A stretch of 64,000 bases of DNA, from contig CAKPNI010000002.1 of NCBI GenBank assembly GCA_934168355.1, positions 1-64,000 on the forward strand, read 5' to 3'. Below the pieces are notes generated by a model that worked only from the letters and a program-made list of their open reading frames with translations, searched no databases and had not been told where the DNA came from. The DNA comes from an uncultured Clostridia bacterium. Lineage in GTDB: Bacteria > Bacillota > Clostridia > TANB77 > CAG-508. Of this stretch, positions 1 through 9,161 are shown in pieces. Made by a program: the position numbers and the translations under genes. Position 1 is the first letter of the stretch. Each line of letters starts with the position of its first letter.

Positions 1-62
1 TAATGAAAAATATTAATTATGTACAAAAAGAATATATAAATGAAAGTGAATAAGAGAATAAT

Positions 63-1823
63 ATGTATATAAAAAATGTAAGAATTAAAAATTTTAGAAA
101 TTTTAAAGATTTAACAATACCACTAAATAAATTTACCATTTTAATTGGAGAAAACGATATAGGAAAATCAAATTTTATAAAAGCAATAAAGTTAGTATTA
201 AATAATAATACATTAGAATATTCAAGTAAGGTATTAGGAATTACGGATTTTAATAGTGAAAAAATGGAAGAATTTAAAACTATTGTAAAGAATAAAAGAG
301 AACAAATTGAAAAAGCAATAGAAAATAAAGAAAATGAATATATAAACGAGATAATTCCAATTATAGAAATAGAAGTAACTTTTGTAGATGCAAATGATTA
401 TTATCAAAAAGCTTTACTAAGTGATTGGCTTAATGAAGATAAAGAAGGAGAATGTTATAAAGTAAAATATATTTTTGAACCTAAAGATAAAATTAAATTT
501 TTAAATGAAGTGTTAGAAATTACTAAATTGGGAAATGAATACATGATACCATTAGATATGTATGAATATAAAATAATATCTACAAATAATGGAAAAGGTG
601 TGAGATTTGATAAATTCCAAAACTTTAATATTAGTTACATTGGGGCTGAAAGAGATAACTTTTCTGAAAATGATAAACAAAATTCATATAAATTGATAAG
701 TTCACTTTTAGAAAAAAATTTAGAACTTAAAGATAGATATAAAGCCAATAAAGCATATAATGAATTTTTTGATAAATTAAAAGATTTAAAATCTTTTAAA
801 AAGGTATTCGAAAAATTTGAAGATTCAGATTTTGACAATTGGAGAGATATAGTTGATGCTTTGGAATTAGGACCGAATTCACCAAATTTAAAAAGTATTT
901 TTTCTAATATTAATATGGTATATGGAAATGAATTTTTATATCAAAAAGGATTAGGAAAAAGAAATTTATTGTTGATAATTTTGTTGTTTACCAATTACAT
1001 TAATGATGATAGAAGGTTTAATTTTGTAGCTATTGAAGAACCAGAAGCACATATGTGTATAAATAATCTAAATATAGCAATAGACTTTATTAGTAAAAGT
1101 ATAGAAAAATTAAACAACAATAACTTTAATCAGATACTAATTACAACACATAACTATGGTATAATTAATAAATTAAAATTTAATAATGTTGTATTGTTAA
1201 AAGAATCAAAGGCTATAAATTTTAGTGAATATGAAAAGGCAAGCAAATATCTTGCTAAAAGACCTAATTTTGATATTTTAAAAATTTTGCTTGCTAAAAG
1301 AGTTATATTAGTTGAAGGGACTACAGAGGAAATGCTTATAAATACATATTTACAAAAAAATAAGGATAATTTAAATATGGCGGAAGTAATTGTTACTGGA
1401 AAAGGCTATAAAACATTTTTAGATATTTGGAAATTAATCAACAAAGATACAGATAAAAAAATTGGGGTAGTTAGGGATTATGATAATGAATCGAAAGCAA
1501 AAAAGGAACACCATGAATATGATAATGGTATAAATATTTTTGTAAGAACAACAGAAGGCTATACTCTTGAGGATGACTTAGTAAAACAAGGCAGAAATAA
1601 AAGTAAACTAGAAAAAATTTTTAGAGAAGAAATAAAAAATGATGAAATAACACATTATTTAAAAACTAACAAAGCAGAAGCAATGTATAAAATATGTGAT
1701 GAAATATTAGAGGGTAGTGCTAATATTGAATTACCAAAACATATAAAGGAGATTATAGATAAGGTATGCGAAAAGGCCAAGTGCAAATTGCAGGAGCAGG
1801 AGCAGGAAAAACATATGGATTAG
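63..1823 (+). CDS. GajA-like OLD-family ATPase/TOPRIM nuclease (Gabija-like)
   Basis: A 586-residue protein with the two-part layout of OLD-family nucleases. The N-terminal ABC-type ATPase has a Walker A at about residues 29-36 (GENDIGKS), a Walker B near 321-329 (AIEEPEAH) and a following TTHN switch histidine. The C-terminal TOPRIM domain starts near 413 (ILVEGTTEE) and has an acidic motif near 468 (VRDYDNE). Known family role: in Gabija defence, GajA is a nucleotide-sensing endonuclease that works with the helicase GajB. The length is close to typical GajA. The 3' end overlaps the start of the UvrD-like helicase by 58 nt, so the two are probably translationally coupled. The ribosome binding site before the ATG is weak (AGAGAATA). 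Other OLD nucleases pair with other partners, but OLD plus UvrD helicase is the Gabija arrangement. The family is clear; the system name is inference. Confidence 0.85.
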   Translation: MYIKNVRIKNFRNFKDLTIPLNKFTILIGENDIGKSNFIKAIKLVLNNNTLEYSSKVLGITDFNSEKMEEFKTIVKNKREQIEKAIENKENEYINEIIPIIEIEVTFVDANDYYQKALLSDWLNEDKEGECYKVKYIFEPKDKIKFLNEVLEITKLGNEYMIPLDMYEYKIISTNNGKGVRFDKFQNFNISYIGAERDNFSENDKQNSYKLISSLLEKNLELKDRYKANKAYNEFFDKLKDLKSFKKVFEKFEDSDFDNWRDIVDALELGPNSPNLKSIFSNINMVYGNEFLYQKGLGKRNLLLIILLFTNYINDDRRFNFVAIEEPEAHMCINNLNIAIDFISKSIEKLNNNNFNQILITTHNYGIINKLKFNNVVLLKESKAINFSEYEKASKYLAKRPNFDILKILLAKRVILVEGTTEEMLINTYLQKNKDNLNMAEVIVTGKGYKTFLDIWKLINKDTDKKIGVVRDYDNESKAKKEHHEYDNGINIFVRTTEGYTLEDDLVKQGRNKSKLEKIFREEIKNDEITHYLKTNKAEAMYKICDEILEGSANIELPKHIKEIIDKVCEKAKCKLQEQEQEKHMD

Positions 1824-3113
1824 CAGAATTGATATGTAATAGTGAAATAGAAAAACGGAAAAAACATATATGCTATAACATATACTAATTATGCTAAAAG
1901 AAATATAGAAGAGAAAGTATTGGAACAAAAAGGATATATTCCTAATAATATAAAAATATCTACAATACATACTTTTTTATTGAATGAAATTATTTATCCA
2001 TATAGTAGTTATATATTGAATAAAAAAATAAATAAGGCATCTTCAGTTTCTTTGCCTAATGATATAAAAACAAGAAACAGTAAAATGTCTCAACTAGAAA
2101 AGCAAGGGATAGTGCATAACGAAAAAGTTTTTAATATGGCAAAACAAATTCTTGTAGGGAATAAACAGCAAACAAAGAAAGAAAAAGATAGAAGAAGTTT
2201 AATAATTAATCACTTTATAGCTTCAATTGATTCTATTTATATTGATGAAGCACAAGATTTAGATAATGATATTATTGATATTATAAAATTAATAGCACTA
2301 AATAATGTATACATTTATATGGTTGGTGATCCCAAACAAGCTCTTAGAAATACAAAAGTTTTTTTGGATTTTGTAGATGAGGTGAAAAATGAAAAAATAA
2401 CAAATATGCAAATGCTTCCTAATAATAATACGACAAGAAGATTGCCAAAGGAAATTGTTAAAATTACAAATTTGTATTGTATGGATGACCAACAACAAAA
2501 TTCAATATCAGATATAAAAGGAAATATATCTTACATATATGTAGAAGATAATGATTTTGAAAAGATTTTTGATGATATAAAAAATAAAAAAGGACTTATT
2601 TATACCAGAAAAAAAGAGGGAGAATTTAATACTAAAAAAGAGAAAAATATTATGACATCAGAATTAAAAAGAATATTGTTAGAGAAAAAAGAAGAAAAAG
2701 ATGATGAAGATGCATTTTTATATGAAAAAGAAAAAGAGTTGGAAAATATATTGAATAATAATAAGAATTTAAAATCAAGCTTTTTAGATAAATATGAAAT
2801 AAGATTACCTAGGGATGAATTTTATAATCTTTTAAATCAAAATGATACTATTACAAAGTATAAAGTAGAATCAATAGATAAGGTTAAAGGATTAGAAAAT
2901 GAAAATTGTATGTTTATAGTAAATGATTCAATGTTAAAATATTTATTGAAGAAAAATATTGAAAGAAATAAGGAATTAAATTATTTATATGTGGCTTTAA
3001 CAAGAACAAAATGCAATCTTATTTTAGGAATTTACACGAAAGAAGACAAGCTAGTAATAGACAGCCAATTGCAAAAATTAGGAATATATAAATATAAGAA
3101 AATTAATGAATAA
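1766..3113 (+). CDS. GajB-like UvrD-family helicase, +1 frameshift at CGG 1856-1858
   Basis: Read as one gene of about 448 residues. It starts at the ATG at 1766 inside the nuclease gene and gives MRKGQVQIAGAGAGKTYGL, a helicase motif I. At codon 31 the frame is CGG. Staying in frame ends at a TAA ten codons later. Skipping the C gives Gly-Lys-Asn and continues with motif Ia (ITYTNYAKRNIEE). Further motifs are STIHTF, motif II IDEAQDLD, motif III MVGDPKQALR, and a C-terminal VALTRTKCN (motif VI). This is the SF1 UvrD/Rep layout and the expected partner of an OLD nuclease in Gabija, where it is thought to sense DNA ends or termini. Without the shift, the ATP-binding loop would be cut off from the rest of the enzyme. 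Confidence 0.78.
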
Positions 3114-3207
3114 GATTTATATTGTAAAAAATAAATTTGCTAAAATTTTACAAATTATGTTAAAATTGATAAATAATACTGTAAACTAAAAAGGAAAATG
3201 CATAATT

Positions 3208-3270
3208 GACTCTGATAATAATGAATGATATTAATTGATATTTTTAATAAGATTCATTATTATCAGAGTC
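3208..3270. repeat. 19-bp perfect inverted repeat at the end of the XRE gene
   Basis: Arms 3208-3226 and 3252-3270 are perfect reverse complements (GACTCTGATAATAATGAAT) separated by 25 nt. The right arm is the last codons of the minus-strand XRE gene (Asp-Ser-Asp-Asn-Asn-Glu-Ser), so the left arm looks like an inverted copy of coding sequence. It lies between the convergent helicase and XRE genes and may act as a bidirectional terminator, though there is no good T-tract. Confidence 0.75.
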
Positions 3271-3660
3271 TTTAGGTAATGTAGAAGATAATCTTTTAAA
3301 AAACTGTTTATTTGCTTTTATTAAATCTCTAAACAAATCCAATTGTTCTTGAGAAATTTCTTCGCCTTCTTCTATAATTCCAAGTTTTATAAATTCTTTT
3401 TGCAAAAAAGTCACATCATTATTAATATATTCTTCAGGATTCTTTATGCTGCTTAATCCCCTTAAATAGTCAATAGTACAAGAAAAATAGTTTGCGATTG
3501 TTTCTTCAACAATAGAATCTAAATTGGTACTAAATCCAGTTTCATAGTTACTAATAGTTTGCTGAGAACAACCAACTATTTTGGCAAGATCAGATTGCTT
3601 TAATCCTGCTGATAATCTCAAATCCTTTAATCTATTTTTTGTTTCTTTTTTACTTTTCAT
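3244..3660 (-). CDS. XRE-family transcriptional regulator
   Basis: About 138 residues. The N-terminal helix-turn-helix covers roughly residues 5-60: RLKDLRLSAGLKQSDLAKIV, then GCSQQTISNYETG, then a short dimerisation segment typical of Cro/C1-type regulators. The C-terminal half is an acidic, charged helix with no recognised domain. I chose the ATG at 3660 because a GGAG lies 10 nt upstream; the GTG nine bases earlier is too close to it. A near-consensus promoter with a palindrome inside it lies upstream, suggesting autorepression. It diverges from the excisionase-like gene, whose promoter carries a second copy of the palindrome, and converges on the defence pair. Its role as controller of either neighbour is inferred. 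Confidence 0.88.
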   Translation of the reverse strand: MKSKKETKNRLKDLRLSAGLKQSDLAKIVGCSQQTISNYETGFSTNLDSIVEETIANYFSCTIDYLRGLSSIKNPEEYINNDVTFLQKEFIKLGIIEEGEEISQEQLDLFRDLIKANKQFFKRLSSTLPKDSDNNESY

Positions 3661-3701
3661 ACTAATCACACTCCAAAGAAAAAATATTAAATTCTATGTC
3701 T

Positions 3702-3731
3702 ATTATACAATTATGATTTGTATGATGTCAA
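3702..3731 (-). promoter_or_regulatory. Sigma-A promoter of the XRE regulator
   Basis: On the minus strand, TTGACA (3731-3726), an 18-nt spacer and TATAAT (3707-3702) precede the regulator by about 40 nt. Both hexamers match the vegetative consensus exactly. Confidence 0.75.
3705..3723. promoter_or_regulatory. Candidate operator, copy 1 (ATACAA-N7-TTGTAT)
   Basis: A perfect 6-bp inverted repeat with 7-nt spacing that overlaps the -10 and spacer of the regulator's own promoter. A near-identical copy with the same spacing lies at 3934-3952. The position fits autorepression by the XRE protein. Confidence 0.6.
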
Positions 3732-3898
3732 GAGACTATGAAAGAAAAAATGAACATATTGATTAGTATATAATAGATAATGGTATATTTTGTTGGTTTA
3801 TATAAAACTATATAATTCAATAATTTCAAGTTATTATTGAATCATACAAATGTAAAATATATAAAAAATAGCTTTTTTAAAAAAATTTTGAAAAACTA

Positions 3899-3927
3899 TT
3901 GACATACCACTCACATTAGTATATAAT
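3899..3927 (+). promoter_or_regulatory. Consensus sigma-A promoter of the excisionase-like gene
   Basis: TTGACA (3899-3904), 17-nt spacer, TATAAT (3922-3927): a perfect vegetative promoter about 78 nt upstream of the start at 4005. Confidence 0.85.
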
Positions 3928-3933
3928 TACAGC

Positions 3934-3952
3934 ATACCAACAGAAATTGTAT
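3934..3952. promoter_or_regulatory. Candidate operator, copy 2 (ATACCA-N7-TTGTAT)
   Basis: This has the same architecture as 3705-3723 with one mismatch in the left arm. It lies 7 nt downstream of the -10, over the expected transcription start, where a bound repressor would block initiation. Confidence 0.55.
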
Positions 3953-4004
3953 AAAATTATTATAATAGTTAAGAGTTTTTTATATTATGATTGGAGATGA
4001 GATA

Positions 4005-4316
4005 ATGTCAGATCAAATTTTAACAACAAAAGAGGCTTGTGCTTATTTAGGTGTAAGTTATTGGACTTTGTTACATAAGTTAGTAAAAGAAATTCCACAT
4101 ATAAGAATAGGGAAAAGAGGAAATATTAGGTTTAGGAAAAGCACATTAGATAGGTATTTAGATAAACAAGAAGAGAAAAGTGAAGATAATATAGAGCAAG
4201 ACCTAACTCCAAATAGAAGAGAAGAAAATATAGTAGAACTTAGAGAAAAATATAACAAGACAAATAAAGTAAAATCAATAGAAGAAATAATGCAAACTGT
4301 TAAATTTAAGAAATAA
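4005..4316 (+). CDS. Excisionase-family helix-turn-helix DNA-binding protein
   Basis: A 103-residue protein beginning MSDQILTTKEACAYLGVSY. This winged-helix MerR/excisionase fold runs to about residue 55 (IPHIRIGKRGNIRFRKSTLD). The charged C-terminal tail (about residues 60-103) has no recognised domain. I chose the ATG at 4005 because TTGGAGATGAGATA places GGAG about 9 nt upstream; an in-frame ATG 18 nt earlier lacks a site. Such proteins act as excisionases, plasmid or transposon regulators, or small transcription factors. No integrase is visible in the window, so a regulatory role is as likely as recombination directionality. Confidence 0.8.
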   Translation: MSDQILTTKEACAYLGVSYWTLLHKLVKEIPHIRIGKRGNIRFRKSTLDRYLDKQEEKSEDNIEQDLTPNRREENIVELREKYNKTNKVKSIEEIMQTVKFKK

Positions 4317-4453
4317 TCCAATGATATAAAAAGTAATTTATTTAAAAAAATACTACACAAATATGAAATAATGTGATACAATAAAAGACGAAAATTATAA
4401 GATAAAGGATAGAAACCTTGAAAATACAATAAAAAAAAGAGGAGGAGAGAGAT

Positions 4454-5179
4454 ATGTCAGGACATAGCAAATGGAGCAACATACAAGCAAAAAAAGGAAA
4501 GGCAGATGCTGCAAGAGGAAAAGTCTTCACAAAACTAGGAAGAGAATTACTAGTAGCAGTAAAAGCAGGAGGACCAGACCCAGCAGGAAATTCAAAACTA
4601 AAAGACGTAATAGCAAAATGTAAAGCTGCAAACATGCCAAATGATACAATAAACAATGCAATAAAAAAAGCATCAGGAGAAGGAAGTACAGCAACATATG
4701 AAGAAATAACATATGAAGGATATGGACCAAGCGGAGTAGCATTAATTGTAGAAGCAAGTACAGACAACAGAAATAGAACAGCTGCAGATGTAAGACATGT
4801 ATTTGATAAAGCAGGAGGAAATTTAGGAACAACAGGATGTGTGTCATATATGTTTAGTCAAAAAGGTGTAATTGTAATAGAAAGAGAAACATGTAAATTA
4901 TCAGAAGATGAATTAATGATGCAAGCACTAGAATTTGGAGCAGAAGACTTTGAAGCAAATGAAGATGTATATGAAATAACAACGGCACCATCAGATTTTT
5001 CATCTGTAAGAGAACAATTAGAAGGGCTTGGAATAGAATTTTTAGAAGCATCAGTTCAAATGGTACCATCAACAACAGTAGCACTAGATGAACATGGAGC
5101 AGAAAAAATGAATAGATTAATAGACAACCTAAATGACCTAGATGATGTAATGAATGTATATCATAATTGGGAAGAATAA
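4454..5179 (+). CDS. yebC: YebC/PmpR family transcriptional/translational regulator
   Basis: A 241-residue full-length YebC protein. It opens with the hallmark MSGHSKWSNIQAKKGKADA and continues with the three-domain fold, including NMPNDTINNAIKKASG, YEGYGPSGVALIVE and TDNRNRTAADVRH. YebC proteins were described as DNA-binding regulators, and some members relieve ribosome stalling at difficult peptide stretches. The GAGGAGAGAG site lies just before the ATG. It is followed by a strong terminator, so it is probably monocistronic and separate from spoIIIA. It is an intact conserved housekeeping gene. Confidence 0.96.
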   Translation: MSGHSKWSNIQAKKGKADAARGKVFTKLGRELLVAVKAGGPDPAGNSKLKDVIAKCKAANMPNDTINNAIKKASGEGSTATYEEITYEGYGPSGVALIVEASTDNRNRTAADVRHVFDKAGGNLGTTGCVSYMFSQKGVIVIERETCKLSEDELMMQALEFGAEDFEANEDVYEITTAPSDFSSVREQLEGLGIEFLEASVQMVPSTTVALDEHGAEKMNRLIDNLNDLDDVMNVYHNWEE

Positions 5180-5200
5180 AAAGTTCTAAAATAAAAAATG

Positions 5201-5242
5201 AATGCATATAATATTTAATGAAATATTATATGCATTTTTTTT
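5201..5242 (+). terminator. Intrinsic terminator after yebC
   Basis: A 16-bp perfect stem (5201-5216 with 5221-5236), a 4-nt loop and a run of T. It separates yebC from spoIIIAA. Confidence 0.85.
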
Positions 5243-5256
5243 GAGGTATAAATAAA

Positions 5257-6175
5257 ATGATTGAAAATGTTTTAGAGTATTTCCCGAATTCTATGAAAGA
5301 AGCTATAGGAGATTATAAAAAGGAAGACATAGAAGAGATAAGACTAAGAGTTAATCAAAATTTAGCAATAAAAATTGGACAAATTTTAAAAGAAATTAAA
5401 TATAAAATAACCCAAAACGAGTTAGAAGAAGTATATGAAAACATAAGTGAAAAATCAATTTATTCATATACAAAGCAAATATCAGAGGGATTTATAACTA
5501 TAAAAGGTGGAAATAGAGTAGGGATAACAGGTTCGTGTGTAATAGAAGATGGTAAAGTAATAAATATGAACAATATATCGAGTATGAATTTTAGAATAGC
5601 AAGACAATTGAAAGATGTGTCAATACCACTATTAAAAGATGTGATTGATATAGAAAAAAATACTATTTACAATACAATGATTGTGTCAGCCCCTGGTGGA
5701 GGAAAAACAACAATATTAAGAGATCTGGTAAGAAAACTTTCAAATCGGTATGCCAGAAATTGAATTTTCCCCCAAAACCGTCGGTATTGTTGACGAAAGA
5801 AGTGAAATTGCTGCAGTGTATAAAGGAATTCCACAAAATGATATAGGAAAATTTACAGATGTTATTGACAATGTACCAAAATCAATAGGTATAAATATGC
5901 TAATAAGGTCAATGTCTCCACAAATAATTGCATGTGACGAAATTGGAAGCAAAGAAGATGTAGATGCAATTGAAAAAATGTCATGTTGTGGTGTAAAAGG
6001 AATATTTACAGCACATGCAAGTTGTATAAGAGATATTTTATTAAATACAAATTTTAAAAGATTGATTGATTTAAATTTAGTTAGAAAAATAGTAGTGTTA
6101 GATTGCAATGAAAAAGGAAAAATAAAAGAAGCAATAGATGTTCTAAATCTAAAAAATATGAATATAAATATATAG
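5257..6175 (+). CDS. spoIIIAA: SpoIIIAA, stage III sporulation ATPase, +1 frameshift at CGG 5746-5748
   Basis: Joined across the shift, the product is about 305 residues, matching the family. It is a secretion-type ATPase that powers the SpoIIIA-SpoIIQ channel between mother cell and forespore. Walker A is near residue 143 (SAPGGGKTTILRDL), and a DERSEIAAV segment and SIGINMLIRSMSPQIIACDE follow. At codon 164 the frame is CGG, and zero-frame reading ends after five codons. Skipping the C gives Gly-Met-Pro-Glu-Ile and restores the conserved frame to the normal stop. It is the first gene of an uninterrupted AA-AH operon. The two halves are otherwise undamaged, which argues against ordinary pseudogene decay. 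Confidence 0.9.
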
Positions 6176-6197
6176 AATTTATACTACAGGAGGAATT

Positions 6198-6716
6198 ATG
6201 AGATTTATTAGATATATTTTTTTGATTTCGATACTTATGGGAAGTACAAGCATAGGTTTTTTATTATCCAAATGTTGTTCAGACAGGCTAAAAGAGTTAA
6301 AGAGTTTGGCTAATATGATTAATATTTTTCAAAATAAAATAAAATTTACACATAAGCCACTTGCGGAAATATTTAAGGAAGTAGCACTTATTAGAAAAGA
6401 CACTCATTTTTCTGAAATATTTATGAAAACCTCTCAAAAATTAAAAAATAAACCGGCACAATTGGCCTGGAATGAATCGATTTCGGAAGAAGAATTTTTT
6501 TTGAATTTAAAAAGTGAGGATTTAAATTTAATTAAGACTTTTGGAAATATGCTAGGAAAAACAGATGTAGAGGGACAAATAAGTGAAATAAATCAATTTG
6601 CGTTTTTATTAAATGGACAAATAGAAAAGGCAAAAGATGAAGAGAGGAAAAATTCAAAAATGTATAAAAGTTTGGGAACAATAGTAGGTTTAGGCATTGT
6701 TATTTTGCTATTTTAA
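6198..6716 (+). CDS. spoIIIAB: SpoIIIAB, stage III sporulation protein
   Basis: 172 residues, the usual family length. It has an N-terminal membrane segment (about residues 5-23), a long helical cytoplasmic region similar to type II secretion F domains (including ELKSLANMINIFQNKIKFTH), and a C-terminal membrane segment (SLGTIVGLGIVILLF). It is thought to form the platform of the SpoIIIA channel with the AA ATPase. An AGGAGG-like site precedes the ATG. It lies 22 nt after spoIIIAA and 51 nt before spoIIIAC. Confidence 0.93.
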   Translation: MRFIRYIFLISILMGSTSIGFLLSKCCSDRLKELKSLANMINIFQNKIKFTHKPLAEIFKEVALIRKDTHFSEIFMKTSQKLKNKPAQLAWNESISEEEFFLNLKSEDLNLIKTFGNMLGKTDVEGQISEINQFAFLLNGQIEKAKDEERKNSKMYKSLGTIVGLGIVILLF

Positions 6717-6767
6717 AAGTGCTTAAAAATCTCTGACCCCAAAAGAGAAAAAGAAAGAGGAAAAAAT

Positions 6768-6962
6768 ATGAATGTAGATTTATTATTCAAAATAGCTGCT
6801 GTGGGAATATTAGTAGCAGTTTTACATCAAGTATTATGTAGAGCGGGAAGAGAAGAACAAGCTATGATGACAACTCTTGCAGGATTGGTAATAGTATTAA
6901 CATTAGTTATAAAGGAAATAAGTTCACTATTTGATACGGTAAGAACACTATTTAATTTATAA
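6768..6962 (+). CDS. spoIIIAC: SpoIIIAC, stage III sporulation membrane protein
   Basis: 64 residues with two membrane helices (about 5-22 and 34-55) and the conserved LHQVLCRAGREEQA loop between them. This size and pattern are diagnostic of SpoIIIAC, a small inner-membrane part of the mother-cell side of the channel. It sits in the canonical place between AB and AD. Confidence 0.93.
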   Translation: MNVDLLFKIAAVGILVAVLHQVLCRAGREEQAMMTTLAGLVIVLTLVIKEISSLFDTVRTLFNL

Positions 6963-6990
6963 AAAAGGAAGATAAAACAGGAGAGTAAAG

Positions 6991-7383
6991 ATGAATGAAA
7001 TAATAAAAATTATAGGAATAGGTTTGATCGCTTTAATACTTATAATTATTATAAAGCAATACAGACCAGAGTTTGCTATATATATTTCATTAATAGCAGG
7101 AACATTAATTTTATATCTGGCACTAAATGAACTAAGCAAAGTGATTGAGCTATTAAAAAATATTAGTGACAAATCTGGTATAAATAGCCAATTTTTATCT
7201 ATTTTAATAAAAATGACTGGAATAGCATTTTTGGCAGAATATGCAATAAGTATAAGCAAAGATGCAGGAGAAAATGCGATTGCAAGTAAGATAGAATTAG
7301 GAAGTAAAGCCATAATTATTTCGATGTCAGTACCTATTATTTATAATTTATTAGAAGTTATTTTAAAAATTCTACCAAATTAA
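6991..7383 (+). CDS. spoIIIAD: SpoIIIAD, stage III sporulation membrane protein
   Basis: 130 residues with four predicted membrane segments and the conserved MTGIAFLAEYAISISKDAGE stretch near residues 72-91. It is homologous to SpoIIIAC in its first half. An AGGAGAGTAAAG site precedes the ATG. It is a component of the SpoIIIA export apparatus in the forespore outer membrane. Confidence 0.93.
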   Translation: MNEIIKIIGIGLIALILIIIIKQYRPEFAIYISLIAGTLILYLALNELSKVIELLKNISDKSGINSQFLSILIKMTGIAFLAEYAISISKDAGENAIASKIELGSKAIIISMSVPIIYNLLEVILKILPN

Positions 7384-7408
7384 ATAAAGATAATTAGGGA
7401 GTATGCAA

Positions 7409-8594
7409 ATGAAGAAAATAAAGTATTTTTGTATAATACTAATCATTATTTCGATGCCAAAAAATGTGTATGCAGCAAATATAACAAGTCAAAATGAAGA
7501 AAACACATCAATAAATACATCTAGTATAATAGAAAGCCAAGAAGCAAATTTTGGAATTAAAGATTTTTTAAATGAAACAGAAAAATATATACCAGATTTT
7601 GCTCAAAATATAGATATATCAAATATATTTAATCAAGCATTACAAGGAAACATAGATAACAAGAATTTATTAAAAATAACATTAAATTTGTTAGGCTCTG
7701 AGGTATTAGGAACTATAAAGGTGTTAATAAACATACTGCTTATTGTTTTAATACATAGTATTTTAAAATCAATTACAGAGGGGTTGGAAAATAGTGAAGT
7801 TTCGAAAATAATATATTATGTTCAATATATTCTAATAGTAACAATTGTTATGTCAAATTTTTCAGATATATTAAAAAGCGTAAATACAACAATTGAAAAC
7901 TTAATAGGATTTTCACAACTATTAATACCATTACTAATAACTCTAATGACTTATACAGGAAGTATAACTACAACAGCTGTTATTGAACCTATATTACTAT
8001 TTTTGATAGAATTTATTTCAAATATAATAAAAACACTTATAATACCTGTAATTTCAATAATTGTAGTATTGATTATAGTATCAAAAATAACAGATAAAAT
8101 TCAAATAAGCAAATTAGGCAATTTTTTTAAATCAAGTATTGTATGGTTTTTAGGGATTATGCTAACTGTATTTGTAGGAGTAGTATCATTAGAGGGAAGC
8201 TTAACTTCCAGTGTAGATGGTGTAACAGCCAAAACAGCAAAAGCAGCAATTAGTTCTTTAATTCCAGTTGTACGGAAAGATATTGGGAGACAGTGTTGAT
8301 GCAATATTAGGATGTGGAATTTTACTAAAAAATGCTGTTGGAATGGTAGGAGTTATTATAATTATTGGAATATGTATTATGCCAATTATAAAACTTGCAA
8401 CATTTAGCATAATGTATTCATTAACATCTAGCATAATAGAGCCTATAGCAGATGGAAAAATTGTAAAATTATTAGACGAAATTAGCGGAATTTTCAAATT
8501 ATTACTGGCTGTACTTTGCTCTGTATCTGTTTTATTAATAATTGGAATAACACTAGTTGTAAAAATTTCTAATAGTGGGATGATGTATAGATGA
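7409..8594 (+). CDS. spoIIIAE: SpoIIIAE, stage III sporulation polytopic membrane protein, +1 frameshift at CGG 8273-8275
   Basis: Joined, about 394 residues (family about 400). It has an N-terminal signal segment ending VYAAN, a lumenal stretch and then multiple membrane helices with the conserved FVGVVSLEGSLTSSVDGVT region. At the CGG, zero-frame reading ends after nine codons. Skipping the C gives Val-Val-Gly-Lys-Ile-Leu-Gly-Asp-Ser-Val-Asp, which continues the family consensus to a stop overlapping spoIIIAF by 4 nt. I chose the ATG at 7409 because GGGAG lies about 8 nt upstream; the ATG at 7403 touches the site. It resembles an ABC-permease-like core of the channel. Confidence 0.9.
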
Positions 8595-9145
8595 TAAGTT
8601 TTTTGAGTAACTGGATAGAACAAATAACAATTTCGATAATAACGGTGAGTATATTTGAATTAATACTTCCAAAAGGAAATTTAAAAAAGTATATTAAAGT
8701 AGTACTTGGAATATATATAATATTTTGTATTATTTCACCATTTGTAAATACATCTAAATTATATGATTTGGAAAACTTTGATACAAATAAATTGGCAAAA
8801 GAAAAATCAAGCTCTGTAAATCAAGAAAGTATGGATAAAAGATTGCAAAATTTATACATAGATGAACTGAAAAAAGATATTTCAAAAAAAGTGAATGAAA
8901 ATGGATACAATGTTGAAAAGATAGACATTGATGCAAATTTGCAACAAGATAGTGAAAATCCAGGAATACATAATATTGATTTAGTGATAACAAATAACAA
9001 AATAGAAAGTGTAAAAAAAGTAGAGATAGGAAACAAAAAAGAAGATGAAACAAAACAAAATAATGAAAATATAGAAAAAATAAAAGAAGAATTAGCAAAA
9101 TATTATGAAGTCGATAAAAAAATTATAAATGTAAAATTAGAATAA
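8591..9145 (+). CDS. spoIIIAF: SpoIIIAF, stage III sporulation protein
   Basis: 184 residues, slightly short of the family norm. Two N-terminal membrane helices (about 5-24 and 33-52) contain the conserved ILPKGNLKKYIKVVLGIYI segment. A soluble ring-building domain follows, ending in KYYEVDKKIINVKLE. The ATG overlaps the spoIIIAE stop (ATGA), so translation is coupled. It is part of the mother-cell ring stack. Confidence 0.92.
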   Translation: MISFLSNWIEQITISIITVSIFELILPKGNLKKYIKVVLGIYIIFCIISPFVNTSKLYDLENFDTNKLAKEKSSSVNQESMDKRLQNLYIDELKKDISKKVNENGYNVEKIDIDANLQQDSENPGIHNIDLVITNNKIESVKKVEIGNKKEDETKQNNENIEKIKEELAKYYEVDKKIINVKLE

Positions 9146-9161
9146 TTGGGAGGATAAAATT

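Noticed and set aside
4342..5207. Long minus-strand frames opposite yebC
   Set aside because: They are shadows of the GCA/GGA-rich coding strand with Leu-rich, unfamiliar products and no ribosome binding sites.
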